Part shown: positions 48,655-59,400 of the stretch, piece after piece
How the letters are laid out: each line of letters begins with the position of its first letter
Numbering within the stretch: position 1 is the stretch's first letter
Assembly: GCA_013397795.1 (NCBI GenBank)
Contig: VZTJ01004198.1
Location: 568,265 to 632,264 of the forward strand
Direction of reading: 5' to 3'
Length of the DNA stretch: 64,000 nucleotides
DNA from: Orthonyx spaldingii
Taxonomy: Eukaryota; Chordata; Aves; Passeriformes; Orthonychidae
Notes under the pieces: generated by a model
The model's input: only the letters and a program-made list of their open reading frames with translations
What the model was told of the DNA's origin: nothing
Databases searched by the model: none
Translations under genes and position numbers: made by a program

Positions 48655-48716
48655 CTGATCCCTTGAAATCAGGTGGTGCCTTATCATTGACTTCAGTGAA
48701 GGTAAGATCAGGTCCA
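48655..48716. repeat. Palindromic sauropsid repeat, short copy
   Basis: The unit starts with CTGATC (48655-48660) and ends with its exact complement GATCAG (48706-48711) plus GTCC. Inside is ATTGACTTCAGTGAAGG. This matches a short palindromic repeat common in turtle, crocodile and bird DNA ('...gatcc..ccattgacttcaatggg..ggatcaggccc'). I do not assert a family name. It resembles a non-autonomous DNA-transposon (MITE-like) relic. Confidence 0.55.
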
Positions 48717-49540
48717 AATTTCAAACACTTAATTTTCCAGCAGAAGAGAGTCAGGCTTAAATTGCTGCACTTTGGCAAATAATGAATGGGACCTCATTAT
48801 CTCCATTGGGACGTGACTTTACAGGCGATTACATGCTGAAAGTATGCCACTGATAGACTGGCTCTGTCCTGAACTGTGAAATTTGCACGGAGAATCAGAG
48901 TCTGCTAACTTTCAAGACACTTCATTCATTCTCATATCATGAATGGTTTCGTCAATGAATGGGACTACTGACCCTGATGATCCAGTATTGGCATTTCCTG
49001 CTAGGTACAAGCACAGTGATGCTATGACCACTGAGCAATATCCCTGCATTCTTTTGAGATGAAAAATTATCCAAAGTAGCATTTACCAGAATTTCTCTCC
49101 TTGTAAGGTATTACTGTGACCTTTTTAATTTCTAAAGAATTTGATATCTCTTATGAAAACAGTATACAGATTAAGAGTCAAAGGACTTTCTCCACCAGTT
49201 TTATGTAGAAAATCTTGGTCTGAGTTCTGAACATATATTTCTCATTCTGTTGTAAATCAAGAAGTGACAAAATGAATTTGGTTAACTCTATCCTTATTGC
49301 ATATTAGAGGTGAAATGTAAATAGGACAGGAATAGAAAAGTTTTGACCATGATAGATCTATTTGCTCCTGCCACATATTCCTTGAACTCTACTTTTTAGA
49401 GACATTATGGGGCTAAAATCAGTAGTTCATGTGTGCTTCTCAAGAGCGTCTATAATGGGGGCTGTGTAGAAAGCATGTTGAGAGTGCGTAAGAGACTTAC
49501 TGATTTATGAATTTATTCTTACAAAACATTTCTGAGTCAG
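48717..49540. other. Non-coding DNA almost free of open frames
   Basis: No gene or repeat was recognised. It forms part of the 48.33-52.69 kb interval that has no 60-codon open frame on either strand. Conservation cannot be judged from one sequence. Confidence 0.5.
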
Positions 49541-49660
49541 ATAAATACTGTTATTGCTGTTCTGCACATGGGTAAACTGAGGGGCGGAAAGCTTAAGTAG
49601 CACGCACAGGATCACCCAGCAAGTCTAGAGAAAATAGGCTGGAACCAGAATGTTTTATTT
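49541..49660 (-). mobile_element. MIR-like ancient SINE relic, best preserved
   Basis: The plus strand contains CTGTTATTGCTGTTCTGCAC, then ATGGGTAAACTGAGGGGCGG, AAAGCTTAAGTAGCACGCAC, AGGATCACCCAGCAAGTCT and CTGGAACCAGAATG. This is the full order of the reverse-complement MIR body ('cagatggggaaactgaggca...gttaagt...ggtcacacagc..gtct...gaacc'). The match is long and ordered despite many substitutions, so I am fairly sure of the type. Confidence 0.78.
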
Positions 49661-49867
49661 CTATTTTCATGTTCTGTAAGTGTTAGATCATCTTTCTCCC
49701 ATGATTAGCTGCTATTCTGGCACGAACTCAGGACCATTATGATAGAGCTATTTTTCATACAATGGGATGAGACTGCCATGGCTTTAATTACAAGCATGTG
49801 TTCACTCCTTTATAACATTGTGATTGTTATGTAAGGTGATGTGTAAAATTAATGAATTTTAAATTAG

Positions 49868-49997
49868 GAGTTTACATTACAAACCCTTTGGGGCAGGGAA
49901 AATTTGCTTCCTCCCTGTTCATATAGCACTTATTAACTTGGAGTCCTAGCTAATGACTGGACCTTGGAACTGGTACATTAATGCAAGAATAAAAGTA
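49868..49997 (+). mobile_element. MIR/L2-type 3' tail relic
   Basis: ATTACAAACCCTTTGGGGCA then GGGAAAATTTGCTTCCTCCC, CTGTTCATATAGCACTTATT, GGAGTCCTAGCTAATGACTG and GTACATTAATGCAAGAATAA follow the order of a sauropsid MIR/L2-type tail ('attgtaaaccctttggggcaggg...gcgcctagcac...gtcctggtccatgactgg...aatacaaataa'). It lies about 200 bases from the MIR relic at 49541 but in the opposite sense, so the two are separate or rearranged pieces. Confidence 0.65.
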
Positions 49998-50782
49998 ATT
50001 ATCAGGTTATTTTTATTCAAGAAGAACATGTTTTATGTAAATAAGGAGGAAATCGCACCTTCAGAAATTTGCAGAAAAGTTCTTACTTCTGACTGAACAT
50101 ACTTTTCATAGAATTCACAACTGGGATGGGACACATGCTCTTAAACTTGAGTTTAGGAGTAGAAGCATCCTAAACACTTCCCACAACATATGTTTCTAAA
50201 TTTTGTAAATTTAACCCAACTCTTCTGGAGAACAATGTGATGATTTCAGAAATGAATAAATGATGATACATTTATAGCTTCTTTTCAAAGAAAAGAGAGG
50301 TAGCCAATCCTTATGACTAATAACTATTATTTAAAGTACAATCTGAGACACTTGTAAAATTTCAGCCGGGGTCTTGGCATGACTTGGTGCCCAAGAAAAG
50401 GATATCTATATTGGGAATCAGCTGCTCTTACACAATCTTTCTGATGATTTGGAACCACTTAAAAACAAGGAGTTGATGATATAATACATTCTTTGGATTT
50501 GGAGATGTTCCCCCTATTCCTGCTTTGAATTAAGAGAATATATTGGTGGTTTAGTTAAATGTCTCTTAAGTAAAAATTAGATGTCTTTCTTTATCATGCA
50601 TTTGAAGCTAGATCCAGCTCTTACTGTAAAAAGAAACAGGTGCAAAGAGCTTTCAGCTGCTGTAAGAGTGAGATTTCAAGCACTGCAGTGGATTTGAAGC
50701 TGTGGTCTGCAGACCATCAAAGACCTGGGGAGTGACTGCTGGAGGTCTGTAGAAGAGCTGGCTCATCAGATTGGATTGACTG

Positions 50783-50808
50783 CTTTTTTTTTTGTTTGTT
50801 TGTTTGTG
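50783..50808. repeat. (TTTG)n simple repeat
   Basis: A T10 run leads into about three to four TTTG units ending at GTGA, and a further T8 run follows at about 50810. It is a simple low-complexity tract. Confidence 0.8.
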
Positions 50809-52175
50809 ATTTTTTTTCTTCCCAACAGCTTAATGGTGCTAAAAGTAGCTAAAAATGCATTAAATATTTCCTAGCTAGCACTTTCAAATGTTAACAGTTG
50901 TGCTTGCCTCAGGGCTGTTATTCAGTCACATAAACCAGAAGGTTTCTGTGTGATCAGAAAGCAGGGGTGAGTCTCAATGACAAAATTTAAGAAGATGCTG
51001 CCTGTAGTCTGAAACTCTTAAGGAATCTCTAGCCTGTGTCTTGCTTAAGACCTGTTGGTAAGCACAAACATCTGTCTTCACTAAGCAACTGAGGTGTATT
51101 TATATCATTGTGAGAATGCAGACAGGGCTCTAGTGAATTGTAATGATTTTTTCTGATGTGATACTGTCAGTACAAGTTATTTGGAGGACTTGCTGCTGGC
51201 AATATGCTCTATAGTAGCTAATTATCACCAAATAGTAAAATAAAGATATATTATTTCATCACCTAATAGAACTTACAATCTATTTATTTAATCTGAAAAG
51301 CTTATAAAGGATACAAGATTACAAGTGGCAGTCCCTGAAGTAAAATATATACTGTGCATTTGATTAATAATTATAAAAACATGGTGAGTCAAAAGCCCAG
51401 GCTACATTTTTCTCCTTTGTAACTCCATTCAGTATGTGCCTTAGGTGGCAGAGAAATAAGCCTCAGTAAAATTTAGCCACCCATAGGTGTGGCATTTCTA
51501 GATCTGGTGTTCAGCTCTTGAAGGCGCTATTTTCCCACTAAATCTAGAAGGCAGAAAACTGTTTCACTTGTATTTTTCTGCAAACAGAGAGCTGGACATA
51601 GCAGGGAAAAGCATGGGTTATCAAAACAGCTTTTGCTATGAAATATGCTTATAAATCAGAGGTTTCACAATGCTGCTTATACAGAGTTTATGATGACAAT
51701 TGTCTGTCTGTTACAACTGGGACTACTAAAAGGATTTGTCACTGAAATTCTTGAGGCGAGAATAATCTTTGGCCATTTTTAGACTGATGCAATACAAAAT
51801 TTAAAAAGAAAATAAAACGTAGCTGAAACCTGTGCAAAGAAATAGGCACAACTAGGGGAATCCACTCTAGGTGACTTGTCTAAAAGAAGAAATTGATTTC
51901 AACAGCCATAGTACATCAATCATGAATTGTTGAAGCAATTAATTAACACCATTACTTGGGAACCAATAGAAAAGAAACTGTATCCATTTGCTCAATCCAG
52001 CAATTTCAATTTCTCAGGGTGCCATGAATAAACTGTGAAATGTATCTTTAAAATAAAGTTTTTAATTAGAACTGGCAGTTCTGAACCTGCTGTTGGCAGG
52101 AGCCAACCTACTGAAAAAGAGCCCGATGCAATAGACTGTAAAGTGTGTTAGCTTGATGCTTTAGCATTTAACAAT

Positions 52176-52202
52176 TAAAAAAGAAAGAAGAAGAAAAAAG
52201 AA
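52176..52202. repeat. A/G-rich simple repeat
   Basis: The tract consists of AAAG and AAG units without interruption by pyrimidines. It is a purine-only simple repeat. Confidence 0.75.
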
Positions 52203-52518
52203 CTATCAACCTTTAATAATTTAAGTTCTGTTTCAGCATCAACATTAGAAGATTTTTTTTTTCTCTATAGTTAAAGCAGTTTGAATTCAATTTTCAACTG
52301 TCATTTTTTTACAATAGGTAAAAATGTGCCAAATAGGTGCTGAATACAGATGGTTTCCTGAAGGGTGAAACCTGTTTTACAGGACCACACATAAAAAAGA
52401 AAAAGTAAAAATGAGTAAAAGGAAAAAAACCCTCTTGCTGTAGTAGATTCAGCAGTTTAAGTGCCATCCTACAATCCACGGCTGGACTGCTGGTGTGGGT
52501 AATCCTTCATCAGTTGTG

Positions 52519-52620
52519 ACCTGATTCAAGCACTCAGCCAAGCACATGCTGAATTACACTTTGCTTAAATTGCATTGTCTCTATCAGGACTTAAGCATGT
52601 GCTTAAAGTTCAATGTCTGA
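52519..52620. repeat. Palindromic sauropsid repeat, long copy
   Basis: ACCTGATTCAAGCACTCAG is followed by CAAGCACATGCTGAATTAC, then TTTGCTTAAATTGCATTG and finally GGACTTAAGCATGTGCTTAA plus AGTT. The near-palindrome TTAAGCATGTGCTTAA at 52590-52605 is the signature of an old palindromic repeat recurrent in turtles, crocodiles and birds. It appears to be a MITE-like relic. Family name not asserted. Confidence 0.62.
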
Positions 52621-54142
52621 ATTTTAAATAGGGTTTTTGCATGACACCTGCTTGGCAGAAATTACTCAGTTATTTTCAAATATGCCTCACTGCTTGTTCC
52701 CCAGAATATGTGGTGCTAACGTTTTTAAAAATCCCATCCTAGGCTGAGTAAAATAGGTGAATTTGTTATTTTGGTGAATGTTCATGGTGGAGAAATAAAA
52801 GCTTATGTTAAGGGCCAAAAGGTTGGGTGAATAAAAGGGCACTGTGTCCCATGCCACCTGTCTCTGCTCATTCTTTTGAGAAGCATGAGTCCATCTGTGC
52901 TTCCCTTTCACCTGTGGTTTAGGGGCCTTGGTGGCTTCTGCATACTTCTTCTTTCATGTTGCTCTGACTGTGATGCCTTTTTGAAAAATCCATTTTTTCT
53001 ATGGTTGAAGTCCAGTAACCCTTGTTGCTGACCTCACCAGCCATGTGCTCAATGTGAGCATGACTCACAGTAGTGATGAGGAATCCTTATTCTCTCTAAT
53101 TTGGCTTTCCCAAGGAAGAAAGGGGGAGTGGAGGTGGGGGGGAGTGAGTGGAGTGGTGAGGGAATGGGGGAGATTCTGGTATTTCCAAACTCACTTGCTG
53201 GAAGTGTTGTGTCAGTTACGATAATTTGGTCTAGCACATAAATCCTTAGGCTGACTTGAGATTCCCAGCACACCCCTTGTAGTCTAATTGAGGAATTGCT
53301 TTTCTGTCAGTCACATACTGCGGTGGAAATGCAAGAATGTGAGAAACAATAGGAGCAGGCTTGTACTGAGTCAAAACAGATAAAGCCAAATTGCTTGTTG
53401 GACTGAAAGATGGGAGCAAGTTGGTTAGAAACCCATTGCTGCTGCTGGTGGCTGTGCAGAGGGTACTTGCCCAGTGTGGGAGCACGAGGGACGGACAGGC
53501 AAACCAGCAAGAATGCCACGAATCTTTTCTTTATGAAAGAGGAAAGATAAGGGCATCAAAATAACACAGTATGCCAGAGCCTGCAAGGCAAGGAGAGCAC
53601 TCTCCAGATTGATCTGGAGGTAAAAGGTCACTGGGGTAAAATAAGCCCATGAACAGATTGGGTGTGAAGTGAGTGTTGCAGGAGCGAGGGAGCTGTGCGG
53701 GATCCGGGGTCTGGCTGGGCTGCTCCCAGACTGCCAATGCTCTGGATCAGTTCAAGATGGCTGCCCAAAGGAGCACGTGGCGGGCTTCTTTTCCCTCTGG
53801 AGACTTTTGTTTGTTATTCCTTTTCTGGTGATTTCCTCTAATCTGAAGAACAAGATGTCCTTAATGAAAACAGATGTTTTGCTCCCTTGCATATGGAAAA
53901 AAGTAATTCCCCCAAAATAGAATAAACCCAAAGAATGCTGAAACCAGTGATGGATTTCCATAAACCTCTTCATCAACGCCCTGACCTGGCTGCTCATTTG
54001 CCCCTGACACGTTGTGGAAGCTGTTGATGCAAAGGTCCGTGGTGAGACCTGGGTGTAGGAGTGAGTGAGCTGTGTGCCTCTGTAAAGTGTAAACACCACA
54101 CTGAGCTGGCTCACAGCTTTCCTCATCCATGGTCTCCCACTG
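52621..54142. other. Non-coding unique DNA
   Basis: No gene was recognised. Open frames up to 124 codons (minus strand, 53752-54126) overlap others and resemble no family. It contains the G-rich tract at 53120-53172. Confidence 0.55.
53120..53172. repeat. G-rich purine tract
   Basis: The tract is almost pure purine with runs of five and seven G and several GG/GGG groups. Loops between the G runs are too long for a textbook intrastrand G-quadruplex, but partial or two-quartet structures are possible. On the other strand it opens a chance Pro/Ser-rich frame. Confidence 0.7.
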
Positions 54143-54203
54143 TGAGATCCTGGTCAATGGCAGCTTTTGTCATTGGCTTCAGTGTAACTCGGAATTGGTC
54201 CCA
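54143..54203. repeat. Palindromic sauropsid repeat, degraded copy
   Basis: GAGATCCTGGTCAATGGCAG then TCATTGGCTTCAGTGTAACT and CGGAATTGGTCCC parallels the pattern seen at 48655-48716 (gatcc..caatgg..cattgacttcagtg..gga..ggtcc). The match is weaker than the other two copies. Confidence 0.42.
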
Positions 54204-55579
54204 GTATTTAATTTAAAGCACAACACACAAAACACCAAAAGCATAACATCCCTGCTACATTTATAGAGCTGCATAAGCCACCGATTAACAAATGGATGAG
54301 ATACTGAACTTTGCTTTACCATCTGTCTTTAATTACATAAAATAACTTGAAGCAATTAACAAGAAAGAAACACTGTGACACAAATAAATAAATCCTATTG
54401 ATAGAAACAGATGAAGGAATACTTGAATATATGGATAAAAATCACCAAAGCTGCATAATCTGAACTCAATAATTTGACAAATAGTATCTACTTGTCATAT
54501 TACTGATTTGCACTGACATTGCCAATTATTTTTGAAAAAGAATAGCTACCTGTGAAGATGCAGAGAAACAAAAGGAAAGCTCTGTGTGTGTGACTACAAA
54601 GGACGTGTGGTCTATCCAACGGTCTAAGTTTTGTCTTTCGCAGATAAGAGAAATTAATATCAACAGAAAAATATACAAAGCATGAGGTTTCATAACTGTG
54701 GACCTACAATGAGTCATGTAAGTCTGCTTATAAGTGTTTAGGCACCAGTCGGGATTAGGCTTTTTAACACTTTCCAGGATTTAAGTTCCAAGTTCATTTT
54801 TTCAACATTCAAATACACTTATTTGCCTTCTCTGTTTAAGCATTTAATAAATATGAGTGCCGTACAATAGGTATTGAGTGACTGCTGAGTGGATTAGGAA
54901 TTGACTAACTGATAGGTGTCAAAAAGCAGCTGTCAGCTCTGAAGGAAGGCTCTGGGGTCAGTTTGCAGAAATGGGTGTTACGCTTGGCAGGCCACAGAAC
55001 CGTCCTTAATGGCTGAGAGACAAGTACATCCCTAGTTAAACAATGCTTAGTAAATTAGGGAGGAAATTAAAATTGGTGGAACGATAAATAAATTGTGCAG
55101 ATGGAGCAGCCCAAATTCAGTAGGCAGGACCTCTGCAGAAAAGATGAATTTTAAATCATGCACAAACGATGTCCGTATAGATGCAATAGAAATCCTATCC
55201 TGAGGGTGGTGCTCAAAAAGCCTGTGGTATCATTGTGGAGAAGCAATGGGACACAGGACTCAATCTGATGGTGTGGAAGAGGAATAACATCCTCTTTGAA
55301 CAAGTTAGCAGGGATATATGAGTTGACTTATATGGCTGGGGTGTGTTGCAGCACAGCGGGTGCTAGAAATCTGAAAAAGGGTGGGAGAAAAGGCATACGG
55401 ACTGCTTGCAGATTGGAAAGTACGTTTTGTTTCCCTTACCAAAATGAGATGACTGGATTACAGTGTATAATTACCTTCACAACAAGAAAAAAAGTGTCTT
55501 GCATCAGATGAATATATTACAAGAATCAGTGGGTGGAAATGTAAGCCAAGTAAATTTAAGCAAGCGTTGAGGCTTGGAT
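54204..55579. other. Non-coding unique DNA
   Basis: No gene was recognised. The last 300 bases may be a further, unrecognisable part of the CR1-like fragment that follows. Confidence 0.5.
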
Positions 55580-55800
55580 TTGTAGCAGTAAGTGTGATGA
55601 ACTGCTGAAACAAACTGCCCAAGAAAGCAATTGTGTGCATATCAAAATTGAATCCCTTTCTGGAAAACACATGTCAGCCAGGCAGAAATTTTTGGGCTCC
55701 ATATATAGGAAATAGGGTAATGTCTGTGACAGAAGAGGTTAGACAGGATAGTTAATGGTTGTTTCTGACCTCAAAGGTCATAAATCAAGGACAATGTCTT
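55580..55800 (+). mobile_element. Ancient CR1/L3-like LINE 3' fragment
   Basis: GAACTGCTGAAACAAACTGC, CCAAGAAAGCAATTG, ATCAAAATTGAATCCCTTTC, TGGAAAACACATGTCAGCC, TTTTTGGGCTCC, GAAGAGGTTAGACAGGATAG and TTTCTGACCTCAAAGGTCAT follow the old CR1 3' UTR order ('caaggaaagc...atcaagattgg.tgcctttct...aggaggtcagactagatga...ttctggcctt'). No frame survives. The 5' limit is uncertain. Confidence 0.7.
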
Positions 55801-56284
55801 TAATATTTTAGGCCAAGTTCTGTTTATTTCTTATAGCTAAGTCATCCAACTAATCCCAAGGAAACACTGAGGCAAATAGTATCAGGAACAGCATGCAGTA
55901 TGGTCTTGTAAAATGTAAAACATATTAAATGTGCCTTTCATGTTAGTATGCAACATATAAATTCTGTATATTACAGATTTGGGGACTGAGACTGTAGGCT
56001 GTTGCCAGGATGCTCCAAGGTGGAACTCAGCAAGCAAGGCAGTATGCTCAGTGAGTGAACAGAGAGATACACAGCACAGTGGGAATGTGGGTGAGTGCAG
56101 ACATGGAGCACTGAATATGTCATTTGACACTGTTTCAGGTATTCATGTTGAGAGAAAGAACTTCAATTGTTTTGGCGGGGAACACTGCTGTGTAGACTAA
56201 AATGGGAGGAAGAATGTAAACAAAGAGCAATGATCAATTGTTGTAGCTTGTGGAAATGTCTTGTGGGTCATGTCAGGGACTTTT

Positions 56285-56470
56285 GACAGACAGTGTTCTA
56301 TTTAATATCTCTATGGTAATCTCAAAGTAGAGGTAAACAGCAAAATAGTGAAATGTGCTGATGATACTAAACCAGGAAGGAATGCAAACAGAAGACAGCA
56401 GATAAATGACATCAAAGGAACGGGAGATATTAGAAAGCTGAGCACAAAATCACCCAAATAATTTGCAAAA
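56285..56470 (+). mobile_element. CR1/L3-like reverse-transcriptase remnant
   Basis: TCTATTTAATATCTCTATGG, AGAGGTAAACAGC and GTGCTGATGATACTAAACCA correspond to the LFNIFINDL... and ADDTK-like segment of the CR1/L3 reverse transcriptase (the Asp-Asp catalytic pair is still readable as gatgat at about 56360). Frames are broken and the copy is inactive. It lies downstream of the 3' UTR fragment at 55.6-55.8 kb in the same sense, which is the reverse of the order in an intact element. Confidence 0.5.
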
Positions 56471-56483
56471 AAAAAAAAAAAAA
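56467..56483. repeat. Poly-A tract (A17)
   Basis: This is an uninterrupted A run followed by GTAAAAAGG. There is no AATAAA at tail spacing upstream, and CR1 elements do not end in poly-A, so it is most simply a homopolymer. Confidence 0.9.
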
Positions 56484-59400
56484 GTAAAAAGGAAAGCGAA
56501 GCCCAGGATTTATTGAAAGGTACATGTACTGGCCATCAGTATTTCTGACAGAGTTTCAAGGTATAGTGGAGAGAAGACCAGATGGGAGAGAGATATGAAT
56601 TTGCAGTTATAAAAGCTGTGCACGTACAGATATGTACCACGAAGCAGGGAGGTAAGAGTGCCTGTGTGAAAGATCTGTGCTATTACATTCAACTGTGTTC
56701 AATATTGCCAGCCACTGACTGACTGGAAGGAGTTGGAACAAATCCCACAACGATTCAAAGGCTGGAAAAAACACTTGGGGGAAAGACTCAGGCTCAAACC
56801 AAACATCTCATTAAGCATAAACTTAACTTAAAGTGTATGAGCTGTGCTGCAGATTTACAACTCCCTTTACAGCCCTGCTAGGTGGCTTTAACAAAGGAAC
56901 TACATATCAGGTTAAACAGTGCACATGTTAAAGCACTTCATTAGCCTGGAGCAGGAGTGGCTCGGTTAGATCTGTGAGGAAACGTGACCAAAGTCTGTGA
57001 GCCCTTGGCCACCAAAAGGTGCATATTGTCTGTATCAACATCAGCAGGCAGTCATTTATTTCCATAAGGCTTCTGCATTCTTAGGCATGGAACAAAGGTC
57101 TGCAAAGTTTTAAACCAGCCAATATTTTATAACAGAGAGAGGGTGGCAGTGAAATCATGCCTCTTGGGTGTATTTTTTTTAAGGTGAAAATTGGAAGGCT
57201 GTCAGATAGTCTTTCAAGAGGAGCTCATATTGCTGGGGGTTTTAGGATAGGTTTGAATAAAGCACCAGAGAATGTATGTCTTTACATTGGAAGGCTGGGA
57301 GTTCTTCCCTATCCCAAGAATTCCTATAGTTGCCACAGAACCTTTACAATTCAAGGTGGGAGGAACAGTTCCCTTCTGAGCTCTGAAATCATCTATGTGA
57401 CTGTTCATAAAACAGTTCCTGAGAGGCTGAATTCCTGATGCTGGTTTTCAAACCAAAGAAAATTAATCTTTAAAGAATGGGGCTGTGGAATGCTGAACTG
57501 GGATCACAGATATGGTGGGAATATCTCTTCTGTGCAACTATTTATTGTGCTTATAACGGCAAATTATCTGAAGTAGAGAGCAGTTTGTTCTCTAAGAACA
57601 GTATTTTGGGGGAGTTAGCACTCAGTTCTTTTGGAAAGTCAAGAGGAGGTGAATACCCATCTCTTAGACTCTTAATCATTGGCACAGACTGAGAAGGGGT
57701 TTTTTTTTTTTAAATTTTACTCAGAAATAGTAGGAAAAAAACTCTCTTCTGGAAAAAATTAACACTTCAGTGTTTTGCTTAAACAATGAACCTAGGTTTA
57801 TAATACTGTAAGTATCACATGATTTTATAGCTAGTATTAGCAAATCACTGCATATTTAATTTCATCATTCAGAAATAAATTAGTGAAGAAAGTGTTGACT
57901 TTGGTAGGGATTTAGTCTTGGAAAATTAGCAGGCACTTTTTCTGGGCTTTACTAGTCAATACCCACAAGAATTTAATAAAAGCCTTGCATAGATTATGAA
58001 ATAAGTAACAGGGAAAGACCAAATGAGTGATGATTAGGGCAGAGTTTCCCTTTACAAATCTTGATTGAACAAATTTTTCAGTCAAGTTTCTCCTCATAGA
58101 ACTGAAGTCAGGATATAGGGTTAGATTATTCACATGAATGAGTATCTACAGATCTTTCTCCTTTTTCTTCTTTCTCATTAACCTTTACAGTCCAGTTTTA
58201 TGTTGTACTGCCTTATTAATTCCCTGGTGCTTTTCCTCTCCCAACAGGATGTCTCTATAAGATCTTTACGTGCCTAACTCACAACCTACTGCTCTCCTTA
58301 TGAATTTACTTAGTTCTAACATTCAGCACTCAGTCCCCTTTGGATATTGAGTTGCTACAGCAGTTGTTAAATATTTTATGTGTAGTACAATACAAAAGCT
58401 ACCAAAAGAGGGCAATATATGAGCCAACAATAAGAAATGCATCCTGACAAGTTTACGGTTGTGTATTTGTGACACCCTCCCCCCTTTCTTTTTGATAGAG
58501 AAAGAAATTTTAGCAGAGCTGGTCAGTAAACAGAATTTCCATCCTATGGGAGATTCCAGCACTTGGGGAAAAAGAGAAGGTGGTGAAGCTTTCAGGGACT
58601 GAAAATTCCAAGAAAATATATTTGGCATGGTGGAAGTATTCCATAAGTGTCAAATCATTCTCACACCAGAAAGCCCAAAAGTTATAATGACATTAAAATA
58701 TTCAATTTAGTAGGAGAAATGTTAAGTATACAAATGCTATATAAAGTTCAAAACAAGATTAAACAAAACAAGGAACTACTTATATGTTTTCACTTTATGG
58801 AAAACAATCATTTAAATATAATTTACTGTAAATAATATTTTAATTTGTCTCCATTTAAAATGTTGTCAAAATAAGTATGCTCTCAAAAAAGCAAGCTGAT
58901 TAAGATGAAGTCGTATTTCCTTGAAGAATGTTTCCTCTGAACGTGGTTTAATTAGGTTTTCTCTCCATGAAATGCCTGAGAGAATTTCAAAATACTCTTA
59001 ATAACCCTGCAAGAGACCAAGGTAAGCTGGCTGCATCCCAGAACTGTCCCCAGTGCTCTGTTTGTGAAGTGAGACAACGCCAAGTGCCCAAACACCAGGC
59101 GTGTGAGCTCCGGAGCTACTCTACCCTGGACAACACCAAATGTGCGCTCATTGGCAAACAGCTTATTATAAACAAAGGGTTTTTTAAACTGTTCAATAGC
59201 ACTCCAAGGAATTAGACAGTCTTGAACACATGCCAGCATGGCAATGGGTACAATAAGCAAATATAATCTACCTCTCTTAGGGTAAATATTTGGCTACAAG
59301 TGTATTGAGAGCTCTTTAATTCTTTGTACACTTCTGTGATGAGAGCCAGAGGAAAGACAGTGGCGATGCAAGGACTGGAGGGTGATTTTTTTTCTTCTCT

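Larger units (their letters stand above)
49998..52518. other. Non-coding AT-rich DNA almost free of open frames
   Basis: No gene was recognised, and no frame reaches 60 codons. It contains several TAATT/ATTAA-rich patches, for example around 51930-51950, which are potential homeodomain-type sites but common in AT-rich DNA. Simple repeats occur at 50783-50808 (T-rich with TTTG units) and 52176-52202 (A/G-rich). Confidence 0.5.

Noticed and set aside
50101..50290. Possible minus-strand CR1-like 3' end starting at CATAGAATT
   Set aside because: Only the first few bases resemble the terminus, and the following text does not keep the CR1 order.
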